A stretch of DNA of 64,000 nt from Bryobacterales bacterium (GCA_016716385.1 JADJWL010000019.1:1-64000); one strand, 5' to 3'; positions 9,225-18,618 are shown, numbered from the stretch's first letter. Notes: a model not told the origin generated them from the letters alone. A program made the numbers and translations.

Positions 9225-9233
9225 TGATATGAT
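9225..9233 (+). promoter_or_regulatory. Extended -10 element for the SRPBCC gene
   Basis: TGATATGAT (TGn plus TATGAT) lies just after the stop of the previous gene. A CGGAGGG ribosome-binding site (9241-9247) and the GTG at 9254 follow, so a short normal leader is expected here. Confidence 0.4.
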
Positions 9234-9253
9234 AGCTCGCCGGAGGGCATCCC

Positions 9254-9793
9254 GTGATCAAGAAGGTCTTCCTTGGGCTTGCCGCGGCGCTGATCCTGCT
9301 GGCCGCGTTTGTCGCTCTGCAACCCGCGAGCTATACCGTGACGCGTTCTGCGGTGGTGAACGCTCCGCCCGAACGTGTGTTCCCGCTGGTGAACGACTTT
9401 CATGCGTGGGAGCAGTGGTCGCCATGGGCGAAGATCGACCCGGAGATGAGCGTCGCCTACTACGGCGCCGAGGCCGGGCAGGGCGCGGTCTACGCCTGGA
9501 GCGGGAACGATGACGCCGGCGAAGGACGGATGACGATTCTCGAAAGCCAGACGCCTTCGCTGATCCGGATCAGGCTTGAGTTCCTCAGGCCTTTCCAATC
9601 GGTCAATGCCACCGAGTTTTCATTCCGTCCCGAAGGCGACAGAACCGAGGTCCAATGGACCATGCGGGGCGACAACGGGTTCATGGAGAAAGCCGTGTTC
9701 CTGGCGATGGGCGGTATCGACAAAGCCGTCGGGCCCGATTTCGAAAAGGGCCTGGCGCAGATGAAGGCCGTTGCCGAAGCGGCAGGCCGCTAG
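9254..9793 (+). CDS. SRPBCC-family protein with N-terminal membrane anchor (179 aa)
   Basis: The START/Bet v1-like SRPBCC fold binds hydrophobic ligands in a deep cavity. After a GTG start with a strong CGGAGGG site, residues 1-24 form a hydrophobic helix (KVFLGLAAALILLAAFVAL). The domain then follows: TVTRSAVVNAPPERVFPLV, DFHAWEQWSPWAKID and the C-terminal helix GLAQMKAVAEAAGR. These are the typical signatures of the polyketide-cyclase-like subgroup (YndB/AHSA1 relatives). The ligand is unknown. It is followed convergently, after 1 nt, by the stop of the amidohydrolase on the other strand. Confidence 0.87.
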   Translation: MIKKVFLGLAAALILLAAFVALQPASYTVTRSAVVNAPPERVFPLVNDFHAWEQWSPWAKIDPEMSVAYYGAEAGQGAVYAWSGNDDAGEGRMTILESQTPSLIRIRLEFLRPFQSVNATEFSFRPEGDRTEVQWTMRGDNGFMEKAVFLAMGGIDKAVGPDFEKGLAQMKAVAEAAGR

Positions 9794-9794
9794 G

Positions 9795-10685
9795 CTACGA
9801 GAAGAACACCCGTTCGGCGGTTCCCCGCAGGATCCAGCGCCTGTCCTCATCCTTAAGGAAGCTGAGACCGCTCCGAATCAGATCGATGGACGCCGCATAG
9901 GAGTGCGGGGGCAGCGCCTGATACGGGCAGTCCGAAGCCCACATCAGCCGATTCGCGCCGTAGGCGTCTACGACGCGGCGGATGAGGGGCGCCAGGTCAC
10001 GGTACGGGGGCTGCTTCCTGCCCAACGCGTAGAACGCCGAGATCTTGACGTGCACGTTGGCATGCTTCGCGAGCGCGCACAAGGCGTCGACATCTTCCTT
10101 GTTGACGGTGCCGGTGGCTCCGATGCGCGCGATATGGTCGATGACCACCGGCGTGCGTGGGTATTTCACGCACATCCGCCCTACCGCCGGAAGCGCATCG
10201 GGATTGATCAGCGGGCACATCGCCGCGCCGGTGTCGGCGCCCTCGGCCCACATCTCCGCCATCTCCGGCTTGTCGAGCCACCCCTGCGGATCGTTGCGCG
10301 GGACGATGCGGTAACCGCGCACGCCTTTCTTGTAAAACTCCCGCATGGTCTGGCGCGCATTCTTCGAAGCGTCGATGACAGCGACTCCCGAAAATGTTCC
10401 GGGATAGTTCTCCATCGCCCAGAACATATACGAGTTGTCCGTGGCGTACTGGCCGGCCTGGATCAGCACGACGCGCGAAACCCCGCTCTGGCGGGCCAGC
10501 GCCATCAACTCATCCGGCGTGAAACTCAGCGGATTGTGCGGCCGGCCGCGCTGCGGGTACTTGTCCGTGTCGGGCGTCCAGACGTGGACGTGCGCGTCAA
10601 TGAAACCATCGTTTGCGTTGGCCATGGCGGTGGCCGCCAACCCTGCGATCCAGGCCCGGCGGGTAGGTGCTGCACTGTGCGGCAT
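9795..10685 (-). CDS. Secreted amidohydrolase-fold hydrolase (COG3618-like)
   Basis: A metal-dependent TIM-barrel hydrolase related to 2-pyrone-4,6-dicarboxylate lactonase and other lactonases. The start at 10685 gives MPHSAAPTRRAWIAGLAATA, a twin-arginine-like leader. Metal and active-site motifs are present: HVH at residues 32-34, VVIDHIAR in the middle, and the terminal WASDCP aspartate motif. Length (296 aa) is normal for the family. The start is supported by a TACGAT -10 box only 6 nt upstream. The substrate is probably a lactone or cyclic ester, and this cannot be narrowed from sequence. Confidence 0.85.
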   Translation of the reverse strand: MPHSAAPTRRAWIAGLAATAMANANDGFIDAHVHVWTPDTDKYPQRGRPHNPLSFTPDELMALARQSGVSRVVLIQAGQYATDNSYMFWAMENYPGTFSGVAVIDASKNARQTMREFYKKGVRGYRIVPRNDPQGWLDKPEMAEMWAEGADTGAAMCPLINPDALPAVGRMCVKYPRTPVVIDHIARIGATGTVNKEDVDALCALAKHANVHVKISAFYALGRKQPPYRDLAPLIRRVVDAYGANRLMWASDCPYQALPPHSYAASIDLIRSGLSFLKDEDRRWILRGTAERVFFS

Positions 10686-10691
10686 TCCCAC

Positions 10692-10697
10692 ATCGTA
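10692..10697 (-). promoter_or_regulatory. -10-like box before the amidohydrolase
   Basis: TACGAT on the minus strand ends 6 nt before the ATG at 10685. No ribosome-binding site fits between them. It conforms to the short-leader arrangement seen at other genes in this window. Confidence 0.3.
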
Positions 10698-10772
10698 CCC
10701 CGAACCGCTCGTGCGGAAGAGTTGAGCCGGCACTGCGTGACCTCGACCAAGGGCGTCTCGCGCCTCTAGCCG

Positions 10773-11594
10773 TCAGACGTCACACAACGCAGTGGCTTCC
10801 GCCAGCGACCGCATCGGATCGCGCTTGGGAATGAACTCGTGGGCGAAGTATCCGGTGAAGCCAAGATCGACGATGGCCTGCGCGATCGCTTTGTAATTCA
10901 ACTCCTGCGTTTCGTCGATTTCATTCCGCCCCGGATTGCCGCCGGTGTGGTAGTGGGCGATGTACTGGAAGTTGTCGCGGATGGTGCGGATCACGTCGCC
11001 CTCCATGATCTGCATGTGGTAGATGTCATACAGCAGCCGGAAGCGCGGCGAGTTCACCCGCTTCACCAGTTCCACCCCCCACGGCGTCTTGTCGCACATG
11101 TAGTCGGCGTGATTCACCTTGCTGTTCAGCAGCTCCATGCAGATTGTCACGCCCTTGTCCTCGGCGATTGCCTTGACGCGGTTGAGAATGAGCGCACAGT
11201 TGTCCAGCCCCTCGTCGTCGGACATGCCGCGCCGGTTGCCGGAAAAGGTAATCACGTTCGGGACGCCGTGGCGCGCGGCAAGATCGAGGTTCCCGCGAAA
11301 CTGCCGCTCCATCTCCGCGTGATTCTCTTTCCGGTTGAGCGCGTCGGCAATCGTCCCCGCGCCGGGCGCCATCGTGGGGATCAGTCCGTACTTCCGCGCC
11401 GCGGGCCAGTCCGCCGGACCGATCAGGTCAATCCCAACCAGACCGATCCGCGAGGCTTCGCGCGCCAATTCTTCGACGGAGATGTTCTTGTAACACCATT
11501 TGCAGACCGACTGCTTCAGGCGTCCTTTGCGAGGCGTGGGGGATGCGGCCAGTGCGGGAGCGGCCAGGGCGGGAAGAAACGTGCGGCGTTGCAT
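10773..11594 (-). CDS. Hydroxypyruvate isomerase-like TIM-barrel protein, exported
   Basis: Xylose-isomerase-like barrel (Hyi/IolE group) that usually isomerises or epimerises small sugars or hydroxy-aldehydes with a bound divalent metal. The leader MQRRTFLPALAAPALAAS looks like a Tat signal, so the enzyme is probably periplasmic, as many such proteins are in Bryobacterales. Barrel strands carry the expected metal ligands (CMELLN glutamate, LLYDIYHMQ aspartate and histidine, HYHTGGNPGRNE, FAHEFIP). Length 273 aa is normal. GGAGG lies just before the ATG. The gene is 9 nt downstream of the deacetylase gene start-side neighbour in the same leftward direction. Confidence 0.87.
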   Translation of the reverse strand: MQRRTFLPALAAPALAASPTPRKGRLKQSVCKWCYKNISVEELAREASRIGLVGIDLIGPADWPAARKYGLIPTMAPGAGTIADALNRKENHAEMERQFRGNLDLAARHGVPNVITFSGNRRGMSDDEGLDNCALILNRVKAIAEDKGVTICMELLNSKVNHADYMCDKTPWGVELVKRVNSPRFRLLYDIYHMQIMEGDVIRTIRDNFQYIAHYHTGGNPGRNEIDETQELNYKAIAQAIVDLGFTGYFAHEFIPKRDPMRSLAEATALCDV

Positions 11595-11603
11595 GCCTCC
11601 ATC

Positions 11604-12398
11604 CTATCTCCCCGAGCGCTCCAGCAGATGCGTCCTGAGACGCAGCCAGCGGTTCCCCAGAAGCCCCTTCGCCAGCTTCTTCGCATTCCAGAACAGGTAT
11701 TCGCGGGCGCGAAGCCGCGGGTCGCCCGCGGCAATGGCTGCCGCCCACTGCGGGGAATGACCCCGTTGCGCGCTGAACCGTCCCAGCACCAGGCATCCCT
11801 CCACCCGCCCCGCGCGCGTCACAGGTTCGGAATTGAACAGGAGGCCGATACCCGCCCTGGCAGCCGAAACGGCGACGCGGCGGGAGTAGTAGCCGCCCGG
11901 CACGGAGGCAATTCGGACCTTCTCCCCAAGGATCTCTTCGAGGACACCGGCACTGCGTCCCCACTCGTCATCGAGTTCCGCATCGGAGCAGAGCGCCATG
12001 CGGGCCGGGTGTGAGTAGGAATGGCTGCCGATGAGATGGCCGCGCCGGTGGAGCTCTTGAATTCCGCGCCGATCCAGAAACGCGGGAGTTCCGATCCTCC
12101 CGGCCGTGATGAAGAAGTGTCCCTTCCATCCCCACGCATCGAGCGCATCGGCTGTGTGGAGCGCGCTCGCGCCGCCGTCGTCGAATGTAAGACTCAGCTT
12201 ACCGTCCCCAGCCGTGCCGGCGATCAGCCCGGGAGCCGTCGCAAGGCGTCCGGGATGCACCGCATGGATCGCTTCGAGATGTCTTGCAAAGCTCTCGCGG
12301 TCGAGCTTGTAGACATCGGCGCCGGCGCCCTGGAACCCGCTAGCTTCCCAGCAGCCCGCGGGCACAACGTCATGATAGAGCAGCGTCACCGCTCGCAT
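11604..12398 (-). CDS. Polysaccharide deacetylase (NodB/CE4 family)
   Basis: Removes N- or O-acetyl groups from polysaccharides or lipid-linked sugars. The 264-aa protein has the CE4 motif 1 SLTFDDGG (Asp73-Asp74), motif 2 GSHSYSHP (His126, His130 as metal ligands) and a later VPGGYYSRR segment. No signal peptide is visible, so it may act at the cytoplasmic face. The ATG at 12398 lies 1 nt after the stop of the formyltransferase gene, meaning the two are almost certainly co-translated. The pairing is reminiscent of sugar formylation/deformylation in cell-envelope lipid modification. Confidence 0.88.
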   Translation of the reverse strand: MRAVTLLYHDVVPAGCWEASGFQGAGADVYKLDRESFARHLEAIHAVHPGRLATAPGLIAGTAGDGKLSLTFDDGGASALHTADALDAWGWKGHFFITAGRIGTPAFLDRRGIQELHRRGHLIGSHSYSHPARMALCSDAELDDEWGRSAGVLEEILGEKVRIASVPGGYYSRRVAVSAARAGIGLLFNSEPVTRAGRVEGCLVLGRFSAQRGHSPQWAAAIAAGDPRLRAREYLFWNAKKLAKGLLGNRWLRLRTHLLERSGR

Positions 12399-12399
12399 C

Positions 12400-13197
12400 T
12401 CACCCGTTCCCCTTCCCCGCCCGTAGTTTCCACCGCGCGTAGGCAGTCAGCCATGGCTGGCCCCATGCCCGCGATTCCCGCCCCGACGTGTCGAACGTCC
12501 GTGCTTCGCCTCTCAGGATCTCCTCGAACCGGTCGCGCAATGCATCAAGATTGTCAAAGACCACGCGGTTCTGGATCACGATATGCGATTCGGTCCGTTC
12601 GTCATAGCCGCATCCGAAGTAGCCGTAGACGGGTCCTGTGTCCACGCCGGCGTCGATCCGCAGCAGCGTCATCCCGACCCGGCTCAGATCGCGATTGGCG
12701 AGCGCCCAGAAGCAGCCATGCGCGTTGCGGTATTCCGGGCAGATTCCCGGATGCATCACAAACGTGCCGCGGCTGGCGGTCTCGAAGATTTCCGGCCGCA
12801 GGATTGTCTTGCAGCGCGCCAGAATGAGGTCCGGCTGAAGATGCCGCAGCTCGCGCAGGATGTCCGCACCATTCGGGCTGGCAACGGAAACCACGCGGCA
12901 GGACGCGGGAACATCGGCGTACGAACGCTCCAACTCCGCCAGTTTCGCCTCGCTCCACGTCCGGTCGCGCGCCGCGAGCATGAGTTTGTAGTAGAGCCGG
13001 AACGCCAGCACATCGAGAAAGCGGAAAACTCCAACCCTCCGCATCTCCCGCCGCACCCTCTTCACGAGACGCCCTTGCGGTTCGTGGATCACGACGATGG
13101 CCGCCAACTCCGTAAACGAGGCCAGCCAGCGGGCGAGGCCAAACCGGTTCAGCGGCTCATCGTGATGGCAGATCAGAACGGTTCGGGCAGGTTTCAC
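12400..13197 (-). CDS. Formyltransferase-fold protein with altered catalytic Asn
   Basis: The fold is that of methionyl-tRNA or sugar N-formyltransferases, which use 10-formyl-tetrahydrofolate. The active-site region is readable: GTFVMHPGICPEYRNAHG with His149, and DAGVDTGPV with Asp186. The asparagine that normally precedes the histidine by two (N-x-H) is valine (Val147) here, so classical formyl transfer may be impaired or changed. A GTG start at 13197 is used. The N-terminal 120 residues are basic with a possible amphipathic helix. It is coupled to the deacetylase gene downstream and probably acts on an envelope sugar. Confidence 0.75.
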   Translation of the reverse strand: MKPARTVLICHHDEPLNRFGLARWLASFTELAAIVVIHEPQGRLVKRVRREMRRVGVFRFLDVLAFRLYYKLMLAARDRTWSEAKLAELERSYADVPASCRVVSVASPNGADILRELRHLQPDLILARCKTILRPEIFETASRGTFVMHPGICPEYRNAHGCFWALANRDLSRVGMTLLRIDAGVDTGPVYGYFGCGYDERTESHIVIQNRVVFDNLDALRDRFEEILRGEARTFDTSGRESRAWGQPWLTAYARWKLRAGKGNG

Positions 13198-13222
13198 TGT
13201 GGGCGTGGTCTACCCGACTAGT

Positions 13223-14413
13223 CTACCTTGCTCCAAACGCCTCAACTCCGAGGACGGCGAACTCGCTTGAACCGAAAAACGCCACACCGATTCCGCCGTC
13301 GAGCGGGTGCAGCGCGCGCGGTCCCTTACCGGGGAATTCGAGCGCACGCCGGCCGGCAAACGCCGCTCCGAATTCGAAGCTGCCCGTACCCCGCCAGAGC
13401 ACGACCTTGTGAGAGACGTGGCATGCCGCCACCAGATCCAGCTTGCCGTCGCCATCGGCATCGGTCAGGAGAATGTCGCGGATCTCGTCGGCCGTCGTCT
13501 CGCCCTTCTTGGGCGTCCCCGGCCGGAACGAACCCGCGAACTGAAGGCGTCCGCCGCGGTTCTGAAAGACGGTGACATTGTCCGACGGCCCGCGGTTGCC
13601 CACGACGAGATCCGGCCAGTCGTCGCCGTCGAGATCGCCAGCCTTCAAATGATAGGGGATGTGCCCCTGCGCGTGGAACCTCTGCTCCAGCCGGAAGCTC
13701 CCCTTGCCGTCGCCGAGCCAGACATCCACGAGATTCGAAGAGTAGATGGTAAACGCGAGATCGAGGTGGCCGTCGCGGTTGAAGTCGGCGGCGGCAACGT
13801 CGCGCGGCCCCGGCAGCAGGGGATAACGGGCCTGGCGGAACCGGCGATTCCCCTCGTTGCGGAAGATCACGAAGAAGTCGCTCGACCAGGCGACCGCGGC
13901 GATGTCCGGCTTGCCATCGCCATCGAAATCGCGGACCACGAGTGAAGTCAGGCCGGGCGCCGGATAGATTGGCTCGCCTCGGTCATTGCGGCTCTTGTCG
14001 TACTCGAATGCACCGTCGACCTGGAGGTGGACTGCTTCCTTCTGCGGTCCCCAGAGGATGGACAGGTGGCGGCGCGCGTCCTGGAAGTTGACCACGGCGA
14101 CGTCATTCCGGCCGTCGCCATCGAGGTCGGCGATAGCGGCGGTGTAGGGACCGAAACCGACGCCGAAGTCCTGACGGCGGCGGGCGCCGCCGGACTCGGA
14201 GAAGTAGACGGTGATGCGGTCATTGCCCGGCCGCGGGTCGTCCGGCATGCGCAGTTCGCCGCGGCAAACCACCACTACGTCGTCCACGCCGTCGCCGTTG
14301 AGGTCGCCGGCCGTGAGGAAGTAAGGGCCCTCGCTGGTCGGATGAAAGGCCGGCTGGCCCCGGAGAATCCCGAGGCCAGCCAGTGTGAGGAGAACAACGA
14401 CGCCGGTCCGCAT
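13223..14413 (-). CDS. Secreted FG-GAP/VCBS-repeat propeller protein
   Basis: A 396-aa exported protein with a signal peptide (MRTGVVVLLTLAGLGILRG) and at least six calcium-binding repeats of the D-x-D/N-x-D-G type: DLNGDGVDD, DLDGDGRND, DFDGDGKPD, DFNRDGHLD, DLDGDDWPD, DADGDGKLD. These make an integrin-alpha-like seven-bladed propeller. Such proteins are typically surface or secreted adhesion or binding modules. It begins 3 nt after the stop of the TonB receptor gene, in the same direction, so the two probably form one transcript. Catalytic function is not indicated. Confidence 0.88.
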   Translation of the reverse strand: MRTGVVVLLTLAGLGILRGQPAFHPTSEGPYFLTAGDLNGDGVDDVVVVCRGELRMPDDPRPGNDRITVYFSESGGARRRQDFGVGFGPYTAAIADLDGDGRNDVAVVNFQDARRHLSILWGPQKEAVHLQVDGAFEYDKSRNDRGEPIYPAPGLTSLVVRDFDGDGKPDIAAVAWSSDFFVIFRNEGNRRFRQARYPLLPGPRDVAAADFNRDGHLDLAFTIYSSNLVDVWLGDGKGSFRLEQRFHAQGHIPYHLKAGDLDGDDWPDLVVGNRGPSDNVTVFQNRGGRLQFAGSFRPGTPKKGETTADEIRDILLTDADGDGKLDLVAACHVSHKVVLWRGTGSFEFGAAFAGRRALEFPGKGPRALHPLDGGIGVAFFGSSEFAVLGVEAFGAR

Positions 14414-14416
14414 CGC

Positions 14417-17400
14417 CTAGAAGTGTATCCTGAGCGCGAACTGCACCTGCCGCGCGGCGCGGCTTCCAAGGATGCGGCCCACGTTGGGGTTGCCGATGAT
14501 GTTGACCGGAGCGCCCAGGTTCACCGTGTTCGTCAGGTTGAAGAACTCCGAGCGGAATTGGACGAACCGGTTCTCCCCGAACGCGAAGCGCTTGCCGACG
14601 GTCATGTCCATCTGGAAGACGCCAGGGGCGCGAAGAACGTTGCGGCCGGCGTCGCCCAGGACGAGGTCAGGCGGCGCGACGAAGGCCGTGGGATCGAACC
14701 AGCGGTCCACCGTTCGCGCGCTGCCGCTCAGGTTGCCGTCGGCCACACGGTTGGGGCGGTTCTGGTTGTTGAAGTTGAACACCCGCGTCGTCTGCATCTT
14801 GGGATCGACCGGGATACCGGAGCTCCAACTGGTGATGCCGGACAACTCCCAGCCGCCGAGCAGCCAGTTGGCCGTACCGCTAGTGTTGAGCCAGCGGCGA
14901 CCGCGTCCGAAAGGCAGTTCGTAGACCTGCGAGAGGACCAGCCGGTGCGTCGTATCGAAGGCTGACGGCCCATACTCGCGGGATAAATCGTAGCTGTCCA
15001 CCGGCGCGACCGAAATGCCGAGGTTGCCGACGGCGAAGTCGCCCGGTGCGTCGTCGAGCGACTTGCCGAACGTGTACGAACTCTGAAGCGCGAGGCCTTC
15101 GCTGAAGCGCTTCTCGACGCGCAGGTAGCCCGCATGATAGCGCGACACTGCACCGCTGCCCCAGCCCCAGATGTTTCCGAAGACAGGCACTGGACGCGCA
15201 TTCTGCCCGCGGCCGTAGTCGGCTGGATTCCGGATTTGGTTCTCAAGAAGGAACAACGTGAGGTTGCGGCCGCGTGAAGCGAGATAGCCAACCTCGGCGA
15301 CAATGTTCGCCCCAAGCTGGCGCTGGAGGTTGGCATTCCACTGCGTTGTCAACTGCGTGCGATTGTCTTCGAACAGGTGGCGCGGGCTGAGACCCTCGAT
15401 GCGGCCGGAGCCGTCGCGGAATGAGGGGATCCCGGTCTCCAATTTGGCTACCGTTGTCACGGCGTCGGGGGCGATGAAGAACGTCTCGATGAAGTTCGGC
15501 GGATTGAAGCCGAGCCGCACGAACGTCCCACCGCCCGTCAGCGACCGGTAGACGCCGAAGCCCCCGCGCAGAACCGTCTTGCTGTCGAGCGTATAGGCGA
15601 AGCCGAAGCGCGGGGAGAAGTCGAGTTTGTTATTCCGCGTCAGGCCGCGCGAATCGCCCGGCTGGAAGAGCCGGCTCCGCTCCGCCTCGGGAATCGGCAG
15701 CAATCCGATCTCCTGACGCACCCAGGACGGCACTTCCCCGCCCCGCGTGGCCAGCCGGAACTCGCCGAGCGGGTTCCCAATGTTGGGATTGGCCTGCCGG
15801 TCGAACTTGTCGGCCACCGGCGTGAACAACTCGTAGCGGAGACCGAGATTCAACGTCAGCCTCGAATTGACCCGCCAGTCGTCCTGGAAATAGGCGCCCC
15901 AGAGCGACTGCCGGTTGTAGAGCGGGCTGAACTGCACATTGAGCTGGATCGACTGCGGGTACCCAAGCAGCAGGTCGGCGATCACGTCGCCCGTGTTCGG
16001 CTGCGACGGATTGCTCGAGAAGATCGGGCCGAAACGGAGCTGGCCAAAGGGCACAAACGATCCGAAAACGCTGGCCTGCAGGACGCGCAGATCGACGCCG
16101 GTCTTGAACGTGTGCGCGCCGCGGTACCAGGTCAGGTTATTGGTGATCTGGTAGGTGTTCTCCGCAGAGAGCACGAGATTGCTGCCGCTGCCGAAGGTTG
16201 AGAACCCCGTCTGAATCGATGGGAATGACGAAACCTGCGGGCTTGGGTTGGTGCCGGTGAGCCCGATCGCGCCGGCCGGGTCGGTGCCGAAATTCAAAGG
16301 CTTCTGGTCGACGACGAAACGGTTGAAGCCGAGTCGCAGCTCATTCAGCAGCGTGGGACGCAGTGTCCAAGTGTGAGACAGCGCGGCGTTGTGGCCCGTG
16401 TTGACCGGACTGGCCGCGCCGGAGTAGGCGATGGGAAACGCATCGCGGGCGTCGGTGAACGTGCTGTACGTGGTGTAGCGCATCGCCACCTGCTGGGCAT
16501 CGTTGACGCGCCAGTCGCCGCGGACCATCCACTGGTCCTCATCGAAGTCACGCGGTACCTGCTGGCGGTATTGCGTGGCACCGATGTTGGCCAGCGGCCA
16601 TGCTTCATTCGCGATCCTGCGGCCGACGCGGTCCATCCGCTGCTCGGGAATGCGGTTCTGCGGGAACGGATCGCGCAGGAAGGCGCCGGCCTGCGCCGGA
16701 TTCGGCCGCGTCGTGAGCGGATCGAATACCTGGCGCGCCGCCGGGAAAATCCCCTGACGGAGTTCAGCCGACGGGACACTCAGGTTGCTCACGCCGGACT
16801 CCCGCTGCCGCAGCTTTTCGAAGTTGCCGAAGAAGAACAGCCGGTTCCGCCGCACGGGTCCGCCGAGCGACGCCCCGTACTGATTACGCAGGAAGAATGG
16901 GCTGGCCACCGACGAGAACGCGTCGCGCGCGTTCAGGTGGTTGTTGCGGTGGAACCAGAACGCCGTGCCGTGGAACTCGTTGGTGCCGGTCTTGGTGGCA
17001 ACGGTCACGACGCCGCCCATGTTGCGTCCGAACTCGGCGCTGGGAGAGTTCGTCAGCACACGGAACTCTTCGATGCTGTCCACCGAAGGCCGCACGACAT
17101 CGCGGTTGAAGAAGTTCGTGTTGTTGTCGATGCCATCCACCATCAGATTGTTCGAGTTGAAGCGGCTGCCCCCAAGAACGAATCCGGTGCCCTGCCGCGT
17201 TCCCGTCCCGAACGGGATGGTGTTCGGGGCGAGCGTGGCCAGTTCCAGGTAACTGCGCCCGTTCAGCGGCAATTGCAGCACCCGGCGGTTGTCGATGGTT
17301 TGACCGATCTCCTGGTTCCCGGCGTCGAGCAAAGGCGCGTCGGCGGTCACCGACACGGTCTCGGCCACGGAACCGATCTCCAACTGAAGATCAACGCGAA

Positions 17401-17701
17401 TCCGGCGAGCTGTGACCGCCGTGAGCCCCTGGCGGATCAGCGGACGGAATCCCGGCGCTTCGACGGACAGTGAATACGCTCCTGGCAGCAGATTCGGGAA
17501 TGCAAAGTACCCCGTCTCGCTGGTTTGGAACCGGTACTCGAAGCCCTGGTCGACCGAGCGCAGCCGGACCGCAGCTTGAGGAACCGTGGCGCCGTTGGGA
17601 TCGGTCACGATGCCGAAAATTTCTGACGAAGCTACCTGCGCCTGGATGGATCCGGGCGCAACGGCGGCGAGTAAAGACACAAATAGTGCGAGCGAGCGCA
17701 T
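14417..17701 (-). CDS. TonB-dependent receptor, Oar-like, with carboxypeptidase-regulatory domain
   Basis: A 1094-aa outer-membrane protein. A signal peptide (MRSLALFVSLLAAVAPGSIQA) is followed by a carboxypeptidase-regulatory-like beta-sandwich (about 25-110, GIVTDPNGATVPQAAVRL), a plug domain (about 120-240) and a large beta-barrel ending in QVQFALRIHF, with a terminal Phe as expected for outer-membrane barrels. Oar-type receptors are the dominant TonB family of Bryobacterales and are thought to import glycan fragments or peptides; the substrate here is unknown. The ATG at 17701 is chosen for its AGGAGAAG ribosome-binding site. The FG-GAP gene follows it. Confidence 0.93.
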   Translation of the reverse strand: MRSLALFVSLLAAVAPGSIQAQVASSEIFGIVTDPNGATVPQAAVRLRSVDQGFEYRFQTSETGYFAFPNLLPGAYSLSVEAPGFRPLIRQGLTAVTARRIRVDLQLEIGSVAETVSVTADAPLLDAGNQEIGQTIDNRRVLQLPLNGRSYLELATLAPNTIPFGTGTRQGTGFVLGGSRFNSNNLMVDGIDNNTNFFNRDVVRPSVDSIEEFRVLTNSPSAEFGRNMGGVVTVATKTGTNEFHGTAFWFHRNNHLNARDAFSSVASPFFLRNQYGASLGGPVRRNRLFFFGNFEKLRQRESGVSNLSVPSAELRQGIFPAARQVFDPLTTRPNPAQAGAFLRDPFPQNRIPEQRMDRVGRRIANEAWPLANIGATQYRQQVPRDFDEDQWMVRGDWRVNDAQQVAMRYTTYSTFTDARDAFPIAYSGAASPVNTGHNAALSHTWTLRPTLLNELRLGFNRFVVDQKPLNFGTDPAGAIGLTGTNPSPQVSSFPSIQTGFSTFGSGSNLVLSAENTYQITNNLTWYRGAHTFKTGVDLRVLQASVFGSFVPFGQLRFGPIFSSNPSQPNTGDVIADLLLGYPQSIQLNVQFSPLYNRQSLWGAYFQDDWRVNSRLTLNLGLRYELFTPVADKFDRQANPNIGNPLGEFRLATRGGEVPSWVRQEIGLLPIPEAERSRLFQPGDSRGLTRNNKLDFSPRFGFAYTLDSKTVLRGGFGVYRSLTGGGTFVRLGFNPPNFIETFFIAPDAVTTVAKLETGIPSFRDGSGRIEGLSPRHLFEDNRTQLTTQWNANLQRQLGANIVAEVGYLASRGRNLTLFLLENQIRNPADYGRGQNARPVPVFGNIWGWGSGAVSRYHAGYLRVEKRFSEGLALQSSYTFGKSLDDAPGDFAVGNLGISVAPVDSYDLSREYGPSAFDTTHRLVLSQVYELPFGRGRRWLNTSGTANWLLGGWELSGITSWSSGIPVDPKMQTTRVFNFNNQNRPNRVADGNLSGSARTVDRWFDPTAFVAPPDLVLGDAGRNVLRAPGVFQMDMTVGKRFAFGENRFVQFRSEFFNLTNTVNLGAPVNIIGNPNVGRILGSRAARQVQFALRIHF

Positions 17702-17744
17702 ACTTCTCCTGTGTGGTTGATGAAAATCCGGTTTCTGGGACCGG

Positions 17745-18611
17745 TCAGGACGGCCGCATGCCATCCTCAATCACGCTGCGCCGCCTGGGGGCGGGCACGC
17801 AGAATTCCATGGCCTGGCGCTGTGTCCAGGCATCGGGCTCGGCGGGAACACCCGCCAGGGCTTCACTCAAGGCCTGCCCCGCGTCGAGGAGCAGACGCAC
17901 GTTGTGGCGTAGCGTCAACTCGGACGCCCTGCACACCGGGATACTGATGCCGAGCGAGCCAAGCACCGGACCGCTGGCGCCGGCGAAGAGCGGCACGCCA
18001 AGGCAGACAGCCCCCTCGACCGTCTCCTCCCAGTTGATGGCGTAGCCATCCGTGCGCACCTGCCGCAAACGTTCCTGCAGTGTGCGCCAACCAACCTCGG
18101 TGCGGGCGTTCACTTTGGGCATTCCAGAGGCACGCAGGTGGGACGCAAGGCCTTCCGGATCGAGAAACGCCGCCACGGCACGGCCCTGTGCCGAGGCATG
18201 CAAATAGCACAACTCGCCGAGATCGATAATCACACGCAGTGGATGGACCCCTTCCAGGGCGTCCAGCAGGACCACCCGCCCTGAGCGGTAGAGCGCCAGG
18301 TAGACGCTCTCTCCGGTCTCGCGATGCAGGCGGCGCAGGGTCTGGTGGCTCAGTTCCACGACCTGGTTGCGGCGGCTCACGCGGCGCGCCAGTTCAACCG
18401 CGGCGAGGCCGAGCCCATACTCGCCGTTGGCGCGCCGCGCCACGTATCCCAGGTCCAGCCACGTCATGAGCAGCCGGTGCACCGAACTCTTGGCCAGCCC
18501 CACGCTCGCCGACAAATCCTGCAGGCTCATCGACGGCGGATGCGCCGCAAGCGCCTCCAGAACCCGGACTCCCTTTTCAAGAACCTCTACGTTTGCGGAT
18601 GACTGTGGCAA
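17745..18611 (-). CDS. IclR-family transcriptional regulator
   Basis: The 288-aa protein has an N-terminal winged helix-turn-helix (about residues 10-65, LQDLSASVGLAKSSVHRLLMTWLDLGY) and a C-terminal GAF-like effector domain (about 85-255). IclR regulators control small catabolic gene sets in response to a pathway metabolite. A TTG start at 18611 is proposed because AGGTGG lies 9 nt upstream and no in-frame ATG or GTG fits the domain start. The gene is divergent from the amidohydrolase pair at 18741-20290, its probable target, and the intergenic gap holds GGAA/TTCC half-sites like those of IclR operators. Confidence 0.85.
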   Translation of the reverse strand: MPQSSANVEVLEKGVRVLEALAAHPPSMSLQDLSASVGLAKSSVHRLLMTWLDLGYVARRANGEYGLGLAAVELARRVSRRNQVVELSHQTLRRLHRETGESVYLALYRSGRVVLLDALEGVHPLRVIIDLGELCYLHASAQGRAVAAFLDPEGLASHLRASGMPKVNARTEVGWRTLQERLRQVRTDGYAINWEETVEGAVCLGVPLFAGASGPVLGSLGISIPVCRASELTLRHNVRLLLDAGQALSEALAGVPAEPDAWTQRQAMEFCVPAPRRRSVIEDGMRPS

Positions 18612-18618
18612 GCGATCG

